A stretch of 64,000 nucleotides of DNA from Morinoia aosen. Lineage: Eukaryota; Arthropoda; Malacostraca; Amphipoda; Talitridae. Shown here piece after piece: positions 12,258 to 23,290 of the stretch (positions are counted from its first letter, which is position 1; every line of letters starts with the position of its first letter). A model generated the notes under the pieces. That model saw only the letters and a list, made by a program, of their open reading frames with translations, had not been told where the DNA came from and did no database searches. The DNA lies in assembly GCA_030386875.1 (NCBI GenBank), contig CM059562.1, forward strand, positions 64,168,201 through 64,232,200. Direction: 5' to 3'. Made by a program: the position numbers and the translations under genes.

Positions 12258-14216
12258 TTTCTGCCTCACAAGGTGGAAATAATGCGTGTCGTTGAAACTT
12301 TCTGCCTTACAAGGTGGAAATAATGCGTGTCGTTGAAACTTTCTGCCTCACAAGGTGGAAATAATGCGTGTCGTTGAAACTTTCTGCCTCACAAGGTGGA
12401 AATAATGCGTGTCGTTGAAACTTTCTGCCTTACAAGGTGGAAATAATGCGTGTCGTTGAAACTTTCTGCCTCAAAGGGTGGGAATGATGTGTGTCGTTGA
12501 AACTTTCTGCCTTACAAGGTGGAAATAATGCGTGTCGTTGAAACTTTCTGCCTTACAAGGTGGAAATAATGCGTGTCGTTGAAACTTTCTGCCTCAAAGG
12601 GTGGAAATAATGCGTGTCGTTGAAACTTTCTGCCTTACAAGGTGGAAATAATGCGTGTCGTTGAAACTTTCTGCCTCAAAGGGTGGGAATAATGCATGTC
12701 GTTGAAACTTTCTGCCTCAAAGGGTGGAAATAATGCGTGTCGTTGAAACTTTCTGCCTCACAAGGTGGAAATAATGCGTGTCGTTGAAACTTTCTGCCTC
12801 ACAAGGTGAAAATAATGCGTGTCGTTGAAACTTTCTGCCTTACAAAGTGGAAATAATGCGTGTCGTTGAAACTTTCTGCCTTACAAGGTGGAAATAATGC
12901 GTGTCGTTGAAACTTTCTGCCTCAAAGGGTGGGAATAATGCGTGTCGTTGAAACTTTCTGCCTTACAAGGTGGAAATAATGCGTGTCGTTGAAACTTTCT
13001 GCCTCAAAGGGTGGGAATAATGCGTGTCGTTGAAACTTTCTGCCTTACAAGGTGGAAATAATGCGTGTCGTTGAAACTTTCTGCCTCACAAGGTGGAAAT
13101 AATGCGTGTCGTTGAAACTTTCTGCCTCACAAGGTGGAAATAATGCGTGTCGTTGAAACTTTCTGCCTCAAAGGGTGGGAATAATGCGTGTCGTTGAAAC
13201 TTTCTGCCTTACAAGGTGGAAATAATGCGTGTCGTTGAAACTTTCTGCCTCAAAGGGTGGGAATGATGCGTGTCGTTGAAACTTTCTGCCTTACAAGGTG
13301 GAAATAATGCGTGTCGTTGAAACTTTCTGCCTCACAAGGTGGAAATAATGCGTGTCGTTGAAACTTTCTGCCTTACAAGGTGGAAATAATGCGTGTCGTT
13401 GAAACTTTCTGCCTTACAAGGTGGAAATAATGCGTGTCGTTGAAACTTTCTGCCTCAAAGGGTGGGAATAATGCGTGTCGTTGAAACTTTCTGCCTTACA
13501 AGGTGGAAATAATGCGTGTCGTTGAAACTTTCTGCCTCACAAGGTGGAAATAATGCGTGTCGTTGAAACTTTCTGCCTCAAAGGGTGGGAATAATGCGTG
13601 TCGTTGAAACTTTCTGCCTCACAAGGTGGAAATAATGCATGTCGTTGAAACTTTCTGCCTCACAAGGTGGAAATAATGCGTGTCGTTGAAACTTTCTGCC
13701 TCATAGGGTGGGAATAATGCGTATCGTTGAAACTTTCTGCCTCACAAGGCGGAAATAATGCGTGTCGTTGAAACTTTCTGCCTTACAAGGTGGAAATAAT
13801 GCGTGTCGTTGAAACTTTCTGCCTTACAAGGTGGAAATAATGCGTGTCGTTGAAACTTTCTGCCTCACAAGGTGGAAATAATGCGTGTCGTTGAAACTTT
13901 CTGCCTCACAAGGTGGAAATAATGCGTGTCGTTGAAACTTTCTGCCTCACAAGGTGGAAATAATGCGTGTCGTTGAAACTTTCTGCCTTACAAGGTGGAA
14001 ATAATGCGTGTCGTTGAAACTTTCTGCCTTACAAGGTGGAAATAATGCGTGTCGTTGAAACTTTCTGCCTTACAAGGTGGAAATAATGCGTGTCGTTGAA
14101 ACTTTCTGCCTTACAAGGTGGAAATAATGCGTGTCGTTGAAACTTTCTGCCTCAAAGGGTGGGAATAATGCGTGTCGTTGAAACTTTCTTTCTCACAAGG
14201 TGGAAATAACGCGTGA
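12258..14216. repeat. 41-bp satellite, 48 monomers in perfect register
   Basis: Monomers begin with TTTCTGCCT and end with GTGTCGTTGAAAC. The first starts at 12258 and the last, degenerate one at 14185, a distance of exactly 47 x 41 bp, so no indel occurs in nearly 2 kb. Three monomer classes alternate irregularly: CTCACAAGGTGGAA, CTTACAAGGTGGAA and CTCAAAGGGTGGGA. The last copy (TTTCTTTCTCAC, AACGCGTGACG) is the most diverged, as expected at an array edge. The unit is not a multiple of 3, so it cannot be a simple coding repeat. Confidence 0.97.
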
Positions 14217-15493
14217 CGTCAAAATTCAAGTCCATCTTGAGCAGAAGAGCCGATACGACATCAATACGAGAGTCATACACGTGCAGCACGGGTTGTGACA
14301 CATATGCAGGGCCGGACTTTCAAACATTTTACATTAGCGTAGCTATGCAGCCGGAAGCAAAAGTTCTCCTGTCGACCTGGACGCACTGGGTGAAGTTTTT
14401 TAGGCCAAAATCGTCAATTTGAACTTCAAAATAAAAATTGAACACTCAACATCTGGCACCATGCAGTGTCGCTAGATGTTGCATGCACAAATACGTGAAA
14501 AAATTTTCTGAAGGGCTTAAGATTAAAATTGTGTTACACAATGTCATGGAATTTCCCTGCGTTACTAAGAAAACCAAATTTAATTGAGTGCAATTCGTAA
14601 GCATTTACCTCTACGTAATTAGGGAAAAAATAGCATTGTTGTGCCCGTTTGTTATGAAATTTCTTTCTACCTGTAAGCTAGAAAATGAAATATTCGCTCA
14701 ACTAAGCAAAAATCTCACAAGTTTGATTGAATTCTCTCATTCACTCAATTTAGTTTTATGATTTGCTATGCAATATTGCAGATTCATTCAGTAACTTTAG
14801 GTCTAGAGCTAATAATGGTAGCGATAAAATTAAGGGGAGAATTACGTAAAAATTTTAATTAATCGTTTTCTCTACGTCATTTGTTTTCTAACAGCTCTAT
14901 TTCTCGTCCAATGAAATGAATTATTAAACATCACGATGGATTACATATTTAATTGCAGCTTTTACTACCCGCATAGTTCAATGACTTTTGCTGCCTGCTT
15001 TTACTTTCTGCGTGCTTTGCACAATGTATTTTACTGCCCACTTTTACGCACTGCTACTTCGTACAATGGTATCATCCTTATTAACGCTTGTGGCAGCGCA
15101 GGGGAGCGTGAGTTCAGAATGCGAGGCTCCTTAGTTCTCTTGCCCTCACAATTCCATCACAACACTTTTTCTATTCACTCAAATTTGAACCCCAGAGACA
15201 ATATATTTCATTCTAAAAATCTGGCCGGCCCCAGCAAGCTGAGGATGTTGTGTTTCATTATCTTATTTTCCTTGCGATGAATCAGTTCTGCGCTAGCTTA
15301 TCTCAGTCCAGAGCAGTTACCCCACAGAAATTTGCTGCAGGCGGCTATTCGAGCTCTAGAGTTTTTGCGAAGGAGGCACAGCTGAGTCTAATTCGAAGCG
15401 GCCGGTCGGAAGAGGTCGCTGATACTGCACTGCAATAAATGTTCCAGCGCTCACCTGCGCTGCTGCAGCGGCGTTCTTCCTAGCTCGCTGTCG
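14217..15493. other. Unique sequence between two satellites, no gene seen
   Basis: The first 200 bp (to about 14400) are GC-richer and share a diverged block with 32716-32760 (GCCGGA, TTTCAAACA, CGTAGC in the same order). The rest is AT-rich. One open frame of 114 codons at 14936-15280 on the plus strand resembles nothing I know and lacks supporting signals. A GC-rich stretch at 15330-15490 leads into the next satellite. Confidence 0.5.
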
Positions 15494-17361
15494 CAGGATC
15501 ATCGCACCAGCACACGTCTCCGCTGTAGCAGGATCATCGCACCAGCACACGTCTCCGCTGTAGCAGGATCATCGCACCAGCACACGTCTCCGCTGTAGCA
15601 GGATAATTGCACCAGCACACGTCTCCGCTGTAGCAGGATCATCGCACGTACCAGCACACGTCTCCGCTGTAGCAGGATCGCACCATCACACGTCTCCGCT
15701 GTAGCAGGATCATCGCACCAGCACACGTCTCCGCTGTAGCAGGATCGCACCAGCACACGTCTCCGCTGTAGCAGGATCATCGCACCAGCACACGTCTCCG
15801 CTGTAGCAGGATCGCACCAGCACACGTCTCCGCTGTAGCAGGATCATCGCAACAGCACACGTCTCCGCTGTAGCAGGATAATCGCACCAGCACACGTCTC
15901 CGCTGTAGCAGGATCATCGCACCAGCACACGTCTCCGCTGTAGCAGGATCACACCAGCACACGTCTCCACTGCAGCCGGATCATCGCACCATCACACGTC
16001 TCCGCTGTAGCAGGATCATCGCACCATCACACGTCTCCGCTGTAGCAGGATCATCGCACCAGCACACGTCTCCGCTGTAGCAGGATCGCACCAGCACACG
16101 TCTCCGCTGTAGCAGGATCATCGCACCAGCACACGTCTCCGCTGTAGCAGGATCGCACCAGCACACGTCTCCGCTGTAGCAGGATCGCACCAACACACGT
16201 CTCCGCTGTAGCAGGATCATCGCACCAGCACACGTCTCCGCTGTAGCAGGATCGCACTAGCACACGTCTCCGCTGTAGCAGGATCATCGCACCAGCACAC
16301 GTCTCCGCTGTAGCAGGATCATCGCACCAGCACACGTCTCCGCTGTAGCAGGATCGCACCAGCACACGTCTCCGCTGTAGCAGGATCGCACCAGCACACG
16401 TCTCCACTGTAGCAGGACCATCGCACCATCACACGTCTCCGCTGTAGCAGGATCGCACCAGCACACGTCTCCACTGTAGCAGGATCATCGCACCAGCACA
16501 CGTCTCCGCTGTAGCAGGATCGCACCAGCACACGTCTCCGCTGTAGCAGGATCATCGCACCAGCACACGTCTCCACTGTAGCAGGATCACACCAGCACAC
16601 GTCTCCACTGCAGCAGGATCATCGCACCATCACACGTCTCCGCTGTAGCAGGATCATCGCACCATCACACGTCTCCGCTGTAGCAGGATCGCACCAGCAC
16701 ACCTCTCCGCTGTAGCAGGATCGCACCAGCACACGTCTCCGCTGTAGCAGGATCGCACCAGCACACGTCTCCGCTGTAGCAGGATCGCACCAGCACACGT
16801 CTCCGCTGTAGCAGGATCGCACCAGCACACGTCTCCGCTGTAGCAAGATCGCACCAGCACACGTCTCCGCTGTAGCAGGATCATCGCACCATCACACGTC
16901 TCCGCTGTAGCAGGATCACACCAGCACACGTCTCCACTGCAGCCGGATCATCGCACCATCACACGTCTCCGCTGTAGCAGGATCATCGCACCATCACACG
17001 TCTCCGCTGTAGCAGGATCATCGCACCAGCACACGTCTCCGCTGTAGCAGGATCGCACCAGCACACGTCTCCGCTGTAGCAGGATCGCACCAGCACACGT
17101 CTCCGCTGTAGCAGGATCGCACCAGCACACGTCTCCGCTGTAGCAGGATCGCACCAGCACACGTCTCCGCTGTAGCAGGATCGCACCAGCACACGTCTCC
17201 GCTGTAGCAGGATCGCACCAGCACACGTCTCCGCTGTAGCAGGATCGCACCAGCACACGTCTCCGCTGTAGCAGGATCGCACAGCACACGTCTCCGCTGT
17301 AGCAGGATCATCGCACCAGCACACGTCTCCGCTGTAGCAGGAACGCACCAGCACACGTCTA
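15494..17361. repeat. 35/32-bp satellite, about 56 monomers
   Basis: I counted about 56 copies of a unit centred on CACACGTCTCCGCTGTAGCAGG. Two lengths coexist and differ by a CAT trinucleotide: 35 bp (GGATCATCGCAC) and 32 bp (GGATCGCAC). Substitution variants include CACCATCACACG, CCACTGTAGC and CCACTGCAGC. Neither length is a multiple of 3, so the frame rotates between monomers. The overlapping minus-strand ORFs of 60-135 codons are artefacts. The last copy is truncated at about 17361 (CACGTCTACGTGG). Confidence 0.96.
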
Positions 17362-20300
17362 CGTGGGATGCGTACCGTAGGACGAGGCACAGCTACAGCG
17401 GCGTTACTGCGCTGCTGTTGCCTGAAGTGTCACAAGCGACTCGAATTTTGCACCGGTCTGACGGATCAGAACTAATTTGCAGCAATAGAACGGCTTCGTT
17501 TTTATGAAAACCCTAAATTACATGGCGATTATACGGGGTAACTTGAAGTATTAGCTGACGCAAGATGAGCACATCGTCCTGTATGCACACGCGATTCAAA
17601 CAATGTCTGTGAATGACTTTCTTAGAGCTTGAATTTCACACGAGGATGAGTTACTTTTAAGATATGCCTGAATTTTTTACCAAAATCTACCTAAATTGCG
17701 TGTCGCGTCCTGTATGGCCGGTAAATGCTTTTTCAAGTTTAGAGTGAGCCAATAATGAGTTGAATCAACATAGTTGATGAAAATTTTCTCAATTCATTTA
17801 TTCCGTACAGAATTCAGCCAGCGAAAGGGTCAAGGCGGAGCCGTCAGACACCGATCGCGCGCAGGCATCAACGAGACATGTTTAGAGTCGTCAAATTGAG
17901 GGTAAGGGATGACCACTCGGGCAAAGTGGCGCCAAGAGGAGACTGGCTCAGCGAGGAAGTACATAATATTTGGTTATGAGCTTGGGTCTTCACTCCTATA
18001 TCAATGCACCAAATCAAGAAACATAAAATATAGGCAGAAATACGTTGTATGGTTTTTGTAATAATATAATCTCAAAAAAACGAAGATAAATTGTCTTATG
18101 GAGACTTCGTCCGTAATGTTTCCTTTCTGCGAAAAATTTTTCAATGAAATGGGGAATGTTGAAATTGGACGAAAAAAATCTCCCTTATTGCCTCCAAAGA
18201 AATTTCTCTCCTCAAAAAGTTAATATTCAACGAAAAAAAACACGTCTGATGGGGTTCAAACACTTTTCACTGCAGTAAGTGTACCCGCGTGACGGCTCTC
18301 ACAGTGTCATAGGCATACCAAAGTTGCCAGTTTTGCCCTTCTGGGGCAATAATTACTAAATTTGGCCTTTTATGAGAGACAATTTACTATAAAAGTACGC
18401 TTAGTACGTAAGGGTTACCAGATAAAATGTTCTCTTTAATACCGAATTTCGTATGAAATCAAGTCATATTTAATAACTCTTTGCCTTGAGTAATGTTTAC
18501 ACCAAAACTTCTAGACAGTTTTATTTCTGGCCAAAGAGTTCTAGAAGTAGGTTATTCTGAGAGCCGATATATCTTTGTTTACGCAAAAACTTTGCCACAA
18601 AATCTTTCTCGAGTCATGGCCTGGGCTAGGAATGAAAAGGCTCCGACGACGTTCAATGTTAAATAGACTTCAATTTTCCTGAGCAAATCAGTTCCAGCAC
18701 GGAAACTCTCCAGTCTACGGTTTCTTCTCTGCCAGCTTGGTTTTCTCTCAGCCGATACAGAACTGGAATACCGCAGGCATCAAATTTATTGCCAGCTTGA
18801 AGAAAACAAAATAGCTGTAGTAAAATTTAAATGTGCGTTAGCACATATTTGAGGCGTTATTCAAGATTCCACAAGCGATCAAAACACTCGTAGTTATTCT
18901 CCTACAAAATGACGATTATGTTTCAGGTTCTCCGGTTCTCGAGCGACATTTCCATCCTCGAGTTGCACAAATAATCAAAGAAAAATAAATTTAGAACACA
19001 TTTGCTACCCTTTTTAGAAAGAGGATAGTTTTGACTGATATAAATGCACATTCCTGCATCTCATGAGACTGAACGCTTAAAACGCATTCTTCAAGCGTTC
19101 TCTTGGCCAACCTCTACAGTGTTTAGGAGTCATGGGCCTGAAGCTGGATTTGCATGACAATTGTTTCGTCGAAGTGACACAATTCGCAGCGAAAGTTTTA
19201 TGAAACCGATTTTACTACATGCTTCAGGACGTAGCGTAGAAAAGTTGACTTGGAACAACTAACGCTACCAACTGTAGCGGTAAAACAAGGCAATTGTTTC
19301 TAAGCCCGGTCCCTGGCGTGCGACTGGCTGGGGTAAACACTCATTTGTGTAGCGGTCAAACGTTGTCCTTGTGAGGCCAGTCTTCGCGTGGCAGCGAATT
19401 GCACGCGTTCTCTTTACACGCACGCAGCCTGTACCGTACCCAAGAGCAGCTGATGACGATGTTAAATCCTGTCGACCTAATCATTATCATCTTCTCGTAG
19501 AACATGCAAAAATATTTTCCAGTTTATTTTCGATCTTATTTAGAGACACATAGTTTCCATTTTGAATGATTTGCAGCCGTGGCAGTTGTTATTTACTATA
19601 CGCGTTAGCATTTTTCTGGGAGAATTTTTTTTGTAACCCCCAAGGCATTTGCTGAAATCCCCAAGCACTGAAGTTACCGATAGACAAAGTTGGACAAGTG
19701 TTCATTTTAACATAGTGGTTCATAATATCATTTTATGAGCGTCCACACTCAAAACGAAGACACCTCAAATACCATTGTAGTTCCTCAGATTGATTTTTAT
19801 AAGATTTTTAGATCATGAAATTTGAAGGATCATTATGGATGTGGAGACTTCATGCAGTGACGTATCCAGCATTCGCTCCGAGCGGTGACCTGCGAATGGA
19901 CATAAATCTCTTGGCCTTCGTTAATGCTGCTATCCGAGATAATTATTGAGTACACGTAGCACATAAACAGCAAAATTGCACAACATCAAACGGTAAAAAA
20001 TACAAAGAAAACGTCTTGGTAAGAGAGACTGAAGATGGCGATTTTTGTTTACAATGACCTCCCTAATTTACAACAAACATTAAAAGTTAAGCGACAGCGA
20101 CACATCGCTCTCAACTGCTTCGTCTAGAAGAGCCAAAATAATTTGGCGTTCCCATTCAACCTTACCAATAGCCGCAGTGTCTAGAGTAGCTAGGGAGTGG
20201 GAAGAAAACTTGATGCGAAAATACGAACTGTACGCATTTGCAGGATGAATATTTCACAGCAGCACGTCATAACAAGAACGACACGGGATATTTAAAGAGA

Positions 20301-20582
20301 AGCGTTTCCAGACATCAATGCAAAAAGCTTGATGCCCGATACTGCATTCAGGAAAACTTCACGTCGGGAACACTAGGCTCAGAAGTTCGGCGAGGGAGGC
20401 TCACAGTGATGGGCAATGTTGTGCACATCGTGTGGTGCGTGAAGACGATCACGTCAGCTGTGGTGCAGGATGAGGGACAAAAGAGGCTTGTAGAGAAGAC
20501 ATCACAACTGGCACCTGAGGAAAAGGGAGTACTGTGGATAACTGTACAGGAAAGTTAAGGTAGGGTCTAGGTAGGGAGACTT
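17362..20582. other. AT-rich stretch with one candidate exon, otherwise empty
   Basis: Apart from the candidate exon at 17811-17901, I see no family-level protein similarity, RNA gene or repeat array. The 106-codon frame at 20238-20558 on the plus strand is moderately GC-rich and ends just before the G-rich repeat. I do not recognise its product and found no splice or promoter support. Confidence 0.5.
17811..17901 (+). other. Candidate internal exon, 91 bp
   Basis: A good acceptor, TTTATTCCGTACAG, ends at 17810 and a good donor, AGG|GTAAGG, follows 17901. The segment is much more GC-rich than its surroundings. The frame beginning at the second base of the exon is open from end to end and rich in Arg, Gln and Lys (for example RRSRQTPIARRHQRD). 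The frame starting at the first base reads NSASERVKAEPSDTDRAQAS and stops at 17885, which would suit a terminal exon instead. I recognise no protein family. Both splice sites plus the composition make it better than chance, but no partner exon is identified. Confidence 0.25.
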
Positions 20583-20830
20583 GATGACGTGGCTTGATGG
20601 GGTAGGCATGATGGGGGAGGCTTGATGGGGCGGGCTTAATGGGGGATGCTTGATGGGGCAAGCTAGATGGGGCGGGCTTGATGGAAGAGACCTGATGAGG
20701 AGACTTGATGATGGAGCTAATACTGATGGGGTATGCCTGATGTGGGAGGCTTGATGAGGGAGGCTTGATGGGGGAGGCTTGATGGGGCAGGCTTGATAAA
20801 GAGGCTTGATGAGGAGGCTTGATGGGGCAA
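20583..20830. repeat. Degenerate G-rich repeat
   Basis: Imperfect tandem copies of a short unit around GGAGGCTTGATGGGGC, with spacing varying from about 10 to 20 bp. The plus strand is strongly G-skewed and carries many GGG or GGGG runs. The unit spacing is too irregular to encode a peptide repeat. It is followed about 140 bp later by a C-rich repeat of opposite skew. Confidence 0.85.
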
Positions 20831-20965
20831 GTTTACTGGGGACACTAGAAGGGCAGAGCTGCAGGAGGCTCGGGTCCGCAGCAGCAGCTGGCCTGGTTGT
20901 CCGCCTGGCTTTCTCTGAGCAGCGAGTGTGTCTGCTGCCCAGCGCTGCTCTGACCGTTCCCACGC

Positions 20966-21276
20966 CCCGTGCTGCCCCCTCCTGCCCCTTCTGCCCCTCC
21001 TGCGTCCCTCCTGCCCCTCCTGCCTCCCCTCCTGCCCCTCCTGCCCCTCCTGCCCCTCCTGCCCCTCCTGCCTCCCCTCCTGCCCCTCCTGCCTCTCCTG
21101 CCCCTCCTGCCTCCCACCTCCTGCCCTCCTACCCTCTCTCTAACTCACCACCCTTCCCTCCTGCCTCCTCTCCTGCCCTCTCACACTCCTTCCTGCCCTC
21201 CTACCCTCCCTCTGACTCACCGCCCCTGCCACCTGCCCTCCACCCCTCCCTGCTTCTCTCCTTCCTAACAGCTTCC
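20966..21276. repeat. C-rich CCTCCTGCCC repeat
   Basis: A polypyrimidine tract made of 9-10 bp units such as CCTCCTGCCC, with longer variants to the right (TTCCCTCCTGCC, CTACCCTCCCTCT). It is open in several frames; the longest, 20806-21312 on the plus strand, would be a 168-residue Pro/Ser/Ala-rich protein, and minus-strand frames are also open. The repeat explains the openness, so I do not call a gene. The minus strand carries four close GGGG runs and fits a G-quadruplex motif. Confidence 0.85.
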
Positions 21277-21433
21277 CTCCTACACTTGAATATAAACAAA
21301 GTCTCACAGTAGTGTTAATGCATAATTTATAAATTGAAAAACAAACGAAGATGTCTAATTTTTTGCGGCGCAATTTTTTTGCATTTTTAAACGTACGTCA
21401 CTAGTTGGGTAGCGTTTCAAACACGTAGATTTT

Positions 21434-21722
21434 TGAAGACCAATTAGATTAGATTATTAAAAGCAATTAAATTAGATAATTAAGACCAGCTAGATTAGAT
21501 TATTAAGACTAATTAGATTAGATTGTTAAGACCAATTAGATTAGGTTATTAAGACCAATTAGATTAGATTTGTTAAGACCAATTAGGTTAGATTATTAAA
21601 ACCAATTAGATTAGATTATTAAGACCAGCTAGATTAGATTATTAAGACTAATTAGATAAGATTGTTAAGACCAATTAGATTAGATTATTAATACAATTAG
21701 ATTAGATTGTTAAGGCCAATAA
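21434..21722. repeat. 23-bp AT-rich tandem repeat, about 12 copies
   Basis: Copies follow TAAGACCAATTAGATTAGA plus TTAT or TTGT. Variants include ACCAGCTAG, ACTAATTAG and GGTTAT, and one copy has an extra T (TTTGT). The pair ACCAGCT then ACTAATT occurs twice (about 21481-21525 and about 21622-21668), so a multi-monomer block was duplicated. Outside the array the sequence becomes non-repetitive at about 21723. Confidence 0.93.
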
Positions 21723-22720
21723 GGTCGCACTGTAAGCTGTTCGAACACGGCTAAGAGTAGCGCCCCAAAAACTGAAATCTTGCTCCATATCTAACGCAAC
21801 TGGCGGGAGTCATTCCACGCGTTACATGACGAATAAAACAGGAGTGATAAAGTTCTAAAGAAATATCCTGCATCGGGAGCAGATTGAAGAAATTCGCATT
21901 TCGTAAGTCCAATATTTATGAGAAACTTCTAAATGGAAAAAATAGTACTATTGAAATATACATAACTTTTCTAATTGATAGATTCGAGTTATAAAAAGTC
22001 ACGAAAAATTCATTCGTTCTAATCAAAGTTCCAAAAATCCTGTATGTCAATCTGAAAGAATGAAAAGAAAAGTTTTCAATTCCTCAAATAATTAGGCTTG
22101 AAATGAAAAGTTCATATCCCTGATAAGTTACTAAGTAAGCTTTTCAAACATGCCTATTCCATAAATTTACGAACTTTCCAACTCAACCCTTTCAGACTGA
22201 TTGATTTAGGATTATGCTCGTTTCCAAAACCGTTAAAAAAACTCAATTTGAGGTATCTACTTCAATTCTAGGTTATATCAATCTCTAATAAATATTATTT
22301 CCATGCGTGCCGCCATCGGTATCGTTTGTTATGCGAGAATGTTCCGCTGATCAGAAGAAATGAGAAGCTTAGAATATCATTTGGTGCCACTCTGAACCGC
22401 TCATCAATTTATTCATGATTGTGTCTTATCGCAACTTGCGAGGCTTCAATTTATTTTATTGCTCAATTCTTTCTTTTCGATATTATTTCCACGCTAAATT
22501 GTAATTTTTTGTAATCCTTAGCGTTGGATCATCTACGATTTTTTTTATTTATTTCATAATTTTATTTGCTCATTCGGTTTTCATTTCTGCTACATCTATT
22601 TTTCACCTAATGTCTCCTAAAACATAAAAAGTTTAATTAGCTATCACAATTTCGGGTAATGTACTTCACAATAAATTCATAGCTTAATTGGCCATTTACT
22701 TGATGAACTTCCTCCCACAG

Positions 22721-22977
22721 TGGTGCCGTGCTGGGAGCGCTATATCACTGTGCCAGTCACGGCAAAGTTTGACAATTTCTGGGCAAAGCTAATTTCTTGG
22801 GGCGAGATATTCAAATTATTTACGTCTTGGAAAGAGCGTAGCTGGCAGCATAAGTACTGTCATTTAGGCCAAGATTCTCAAAATGCACCTCAGCGCACGG
22901 TTTTTTTACCTGCAAAACGATTGATCCTTCGTAAGCCTTGTATTGGAATGGCGACTAGTTTTTCTGCTGAACCCTAA
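22721..22977 (+). other. Candidate exon after a strong acceptor, 85 open codons
   Basis: The acceptor GAACTTCCTCCCACAG ends at 22720 and matches the animal consensus well. The frame that follows is open for 85 codons up to a stop at 22975 and starts VPCWERYITVPVTAKFDNFW. It contains several Trp residues and charged stretches (FTSWKERSW). I recognise no family. It could be a terminal exon or the start of a longer internal one ending at an unseen donor. The surroundings are AT-rich with frequent stops, so an 85-codon frame directly behind a good acceptor is mildly unusual. Confidence 0.25.
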
Positions 22978-23124
22978 TGACTACAAGCCTCATCAGTAAA
23001 ACCCCATAAGAACTTTTACTCTCACTCAGAATATTGCATTTCGTTGTATAACTTACCTAAAATTTGAAAAAGTCCCCGGAATATCTATTTAAAGTGCCTG
23101 CAAACAAAGAGCTTTCCTCAGGAA

Positions 23125-23290
23125 ATGAAGGGAGCATACGCCACTGCCGGTTTCCAGAAAGTGAACGCATGTGCCGTCCAAAAACTGCCCGACCAGCTGT
23201 TGCTGTACGACGACCGGCCAGCGCTGCACCGCCGAGAGGTAAATACCTCTCCGCAGCAGCGGTGTGTGGTAGCTCATTCATGGCTACTTT
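23125..23290 (+). other. Short ORF or candidate exon 23158-23238
   Basis: An ATG at 23125 opens a frame of about 55 codons whose middle reads KLPDQLLLYDDRPALHRRE, balanced in composition. Inside it, TTTCCAG ends at 23157 and GAG|GTAAAT starts a donor at 23239, enclosing an 81-bp, phase-0 exon. The acceptor pyrimidine tract is weak. Open frames also run on the other strand here (about 62-84 codons), so GC-richness alone could explain it. Confidence 0.2.

Noticed and set aside
12258..14216. CRISPR-like array (units end in GTTGAAAC)
   Set aside because: The whole 41-bp unit repeats without variable spacers, and the setting is eukaryotic. GTTGAAAC is only a coincidental match to some CRISPR repeat ends.
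15499..17390. Cys-rich minus-strand ORFs of up to 135 codons
   Set aside because: They are products of the 35/32-bp satellite, each in a rotating frame, overlapping one another in different frames.
20806..21312. 168-codon proline-rich protein
   Set aside because: The frame is open because of the CCTCCTGCCC repeat, several other frames are open in the same place, and no signal peptide, splice sites or conserved part outside the repeat is seen.
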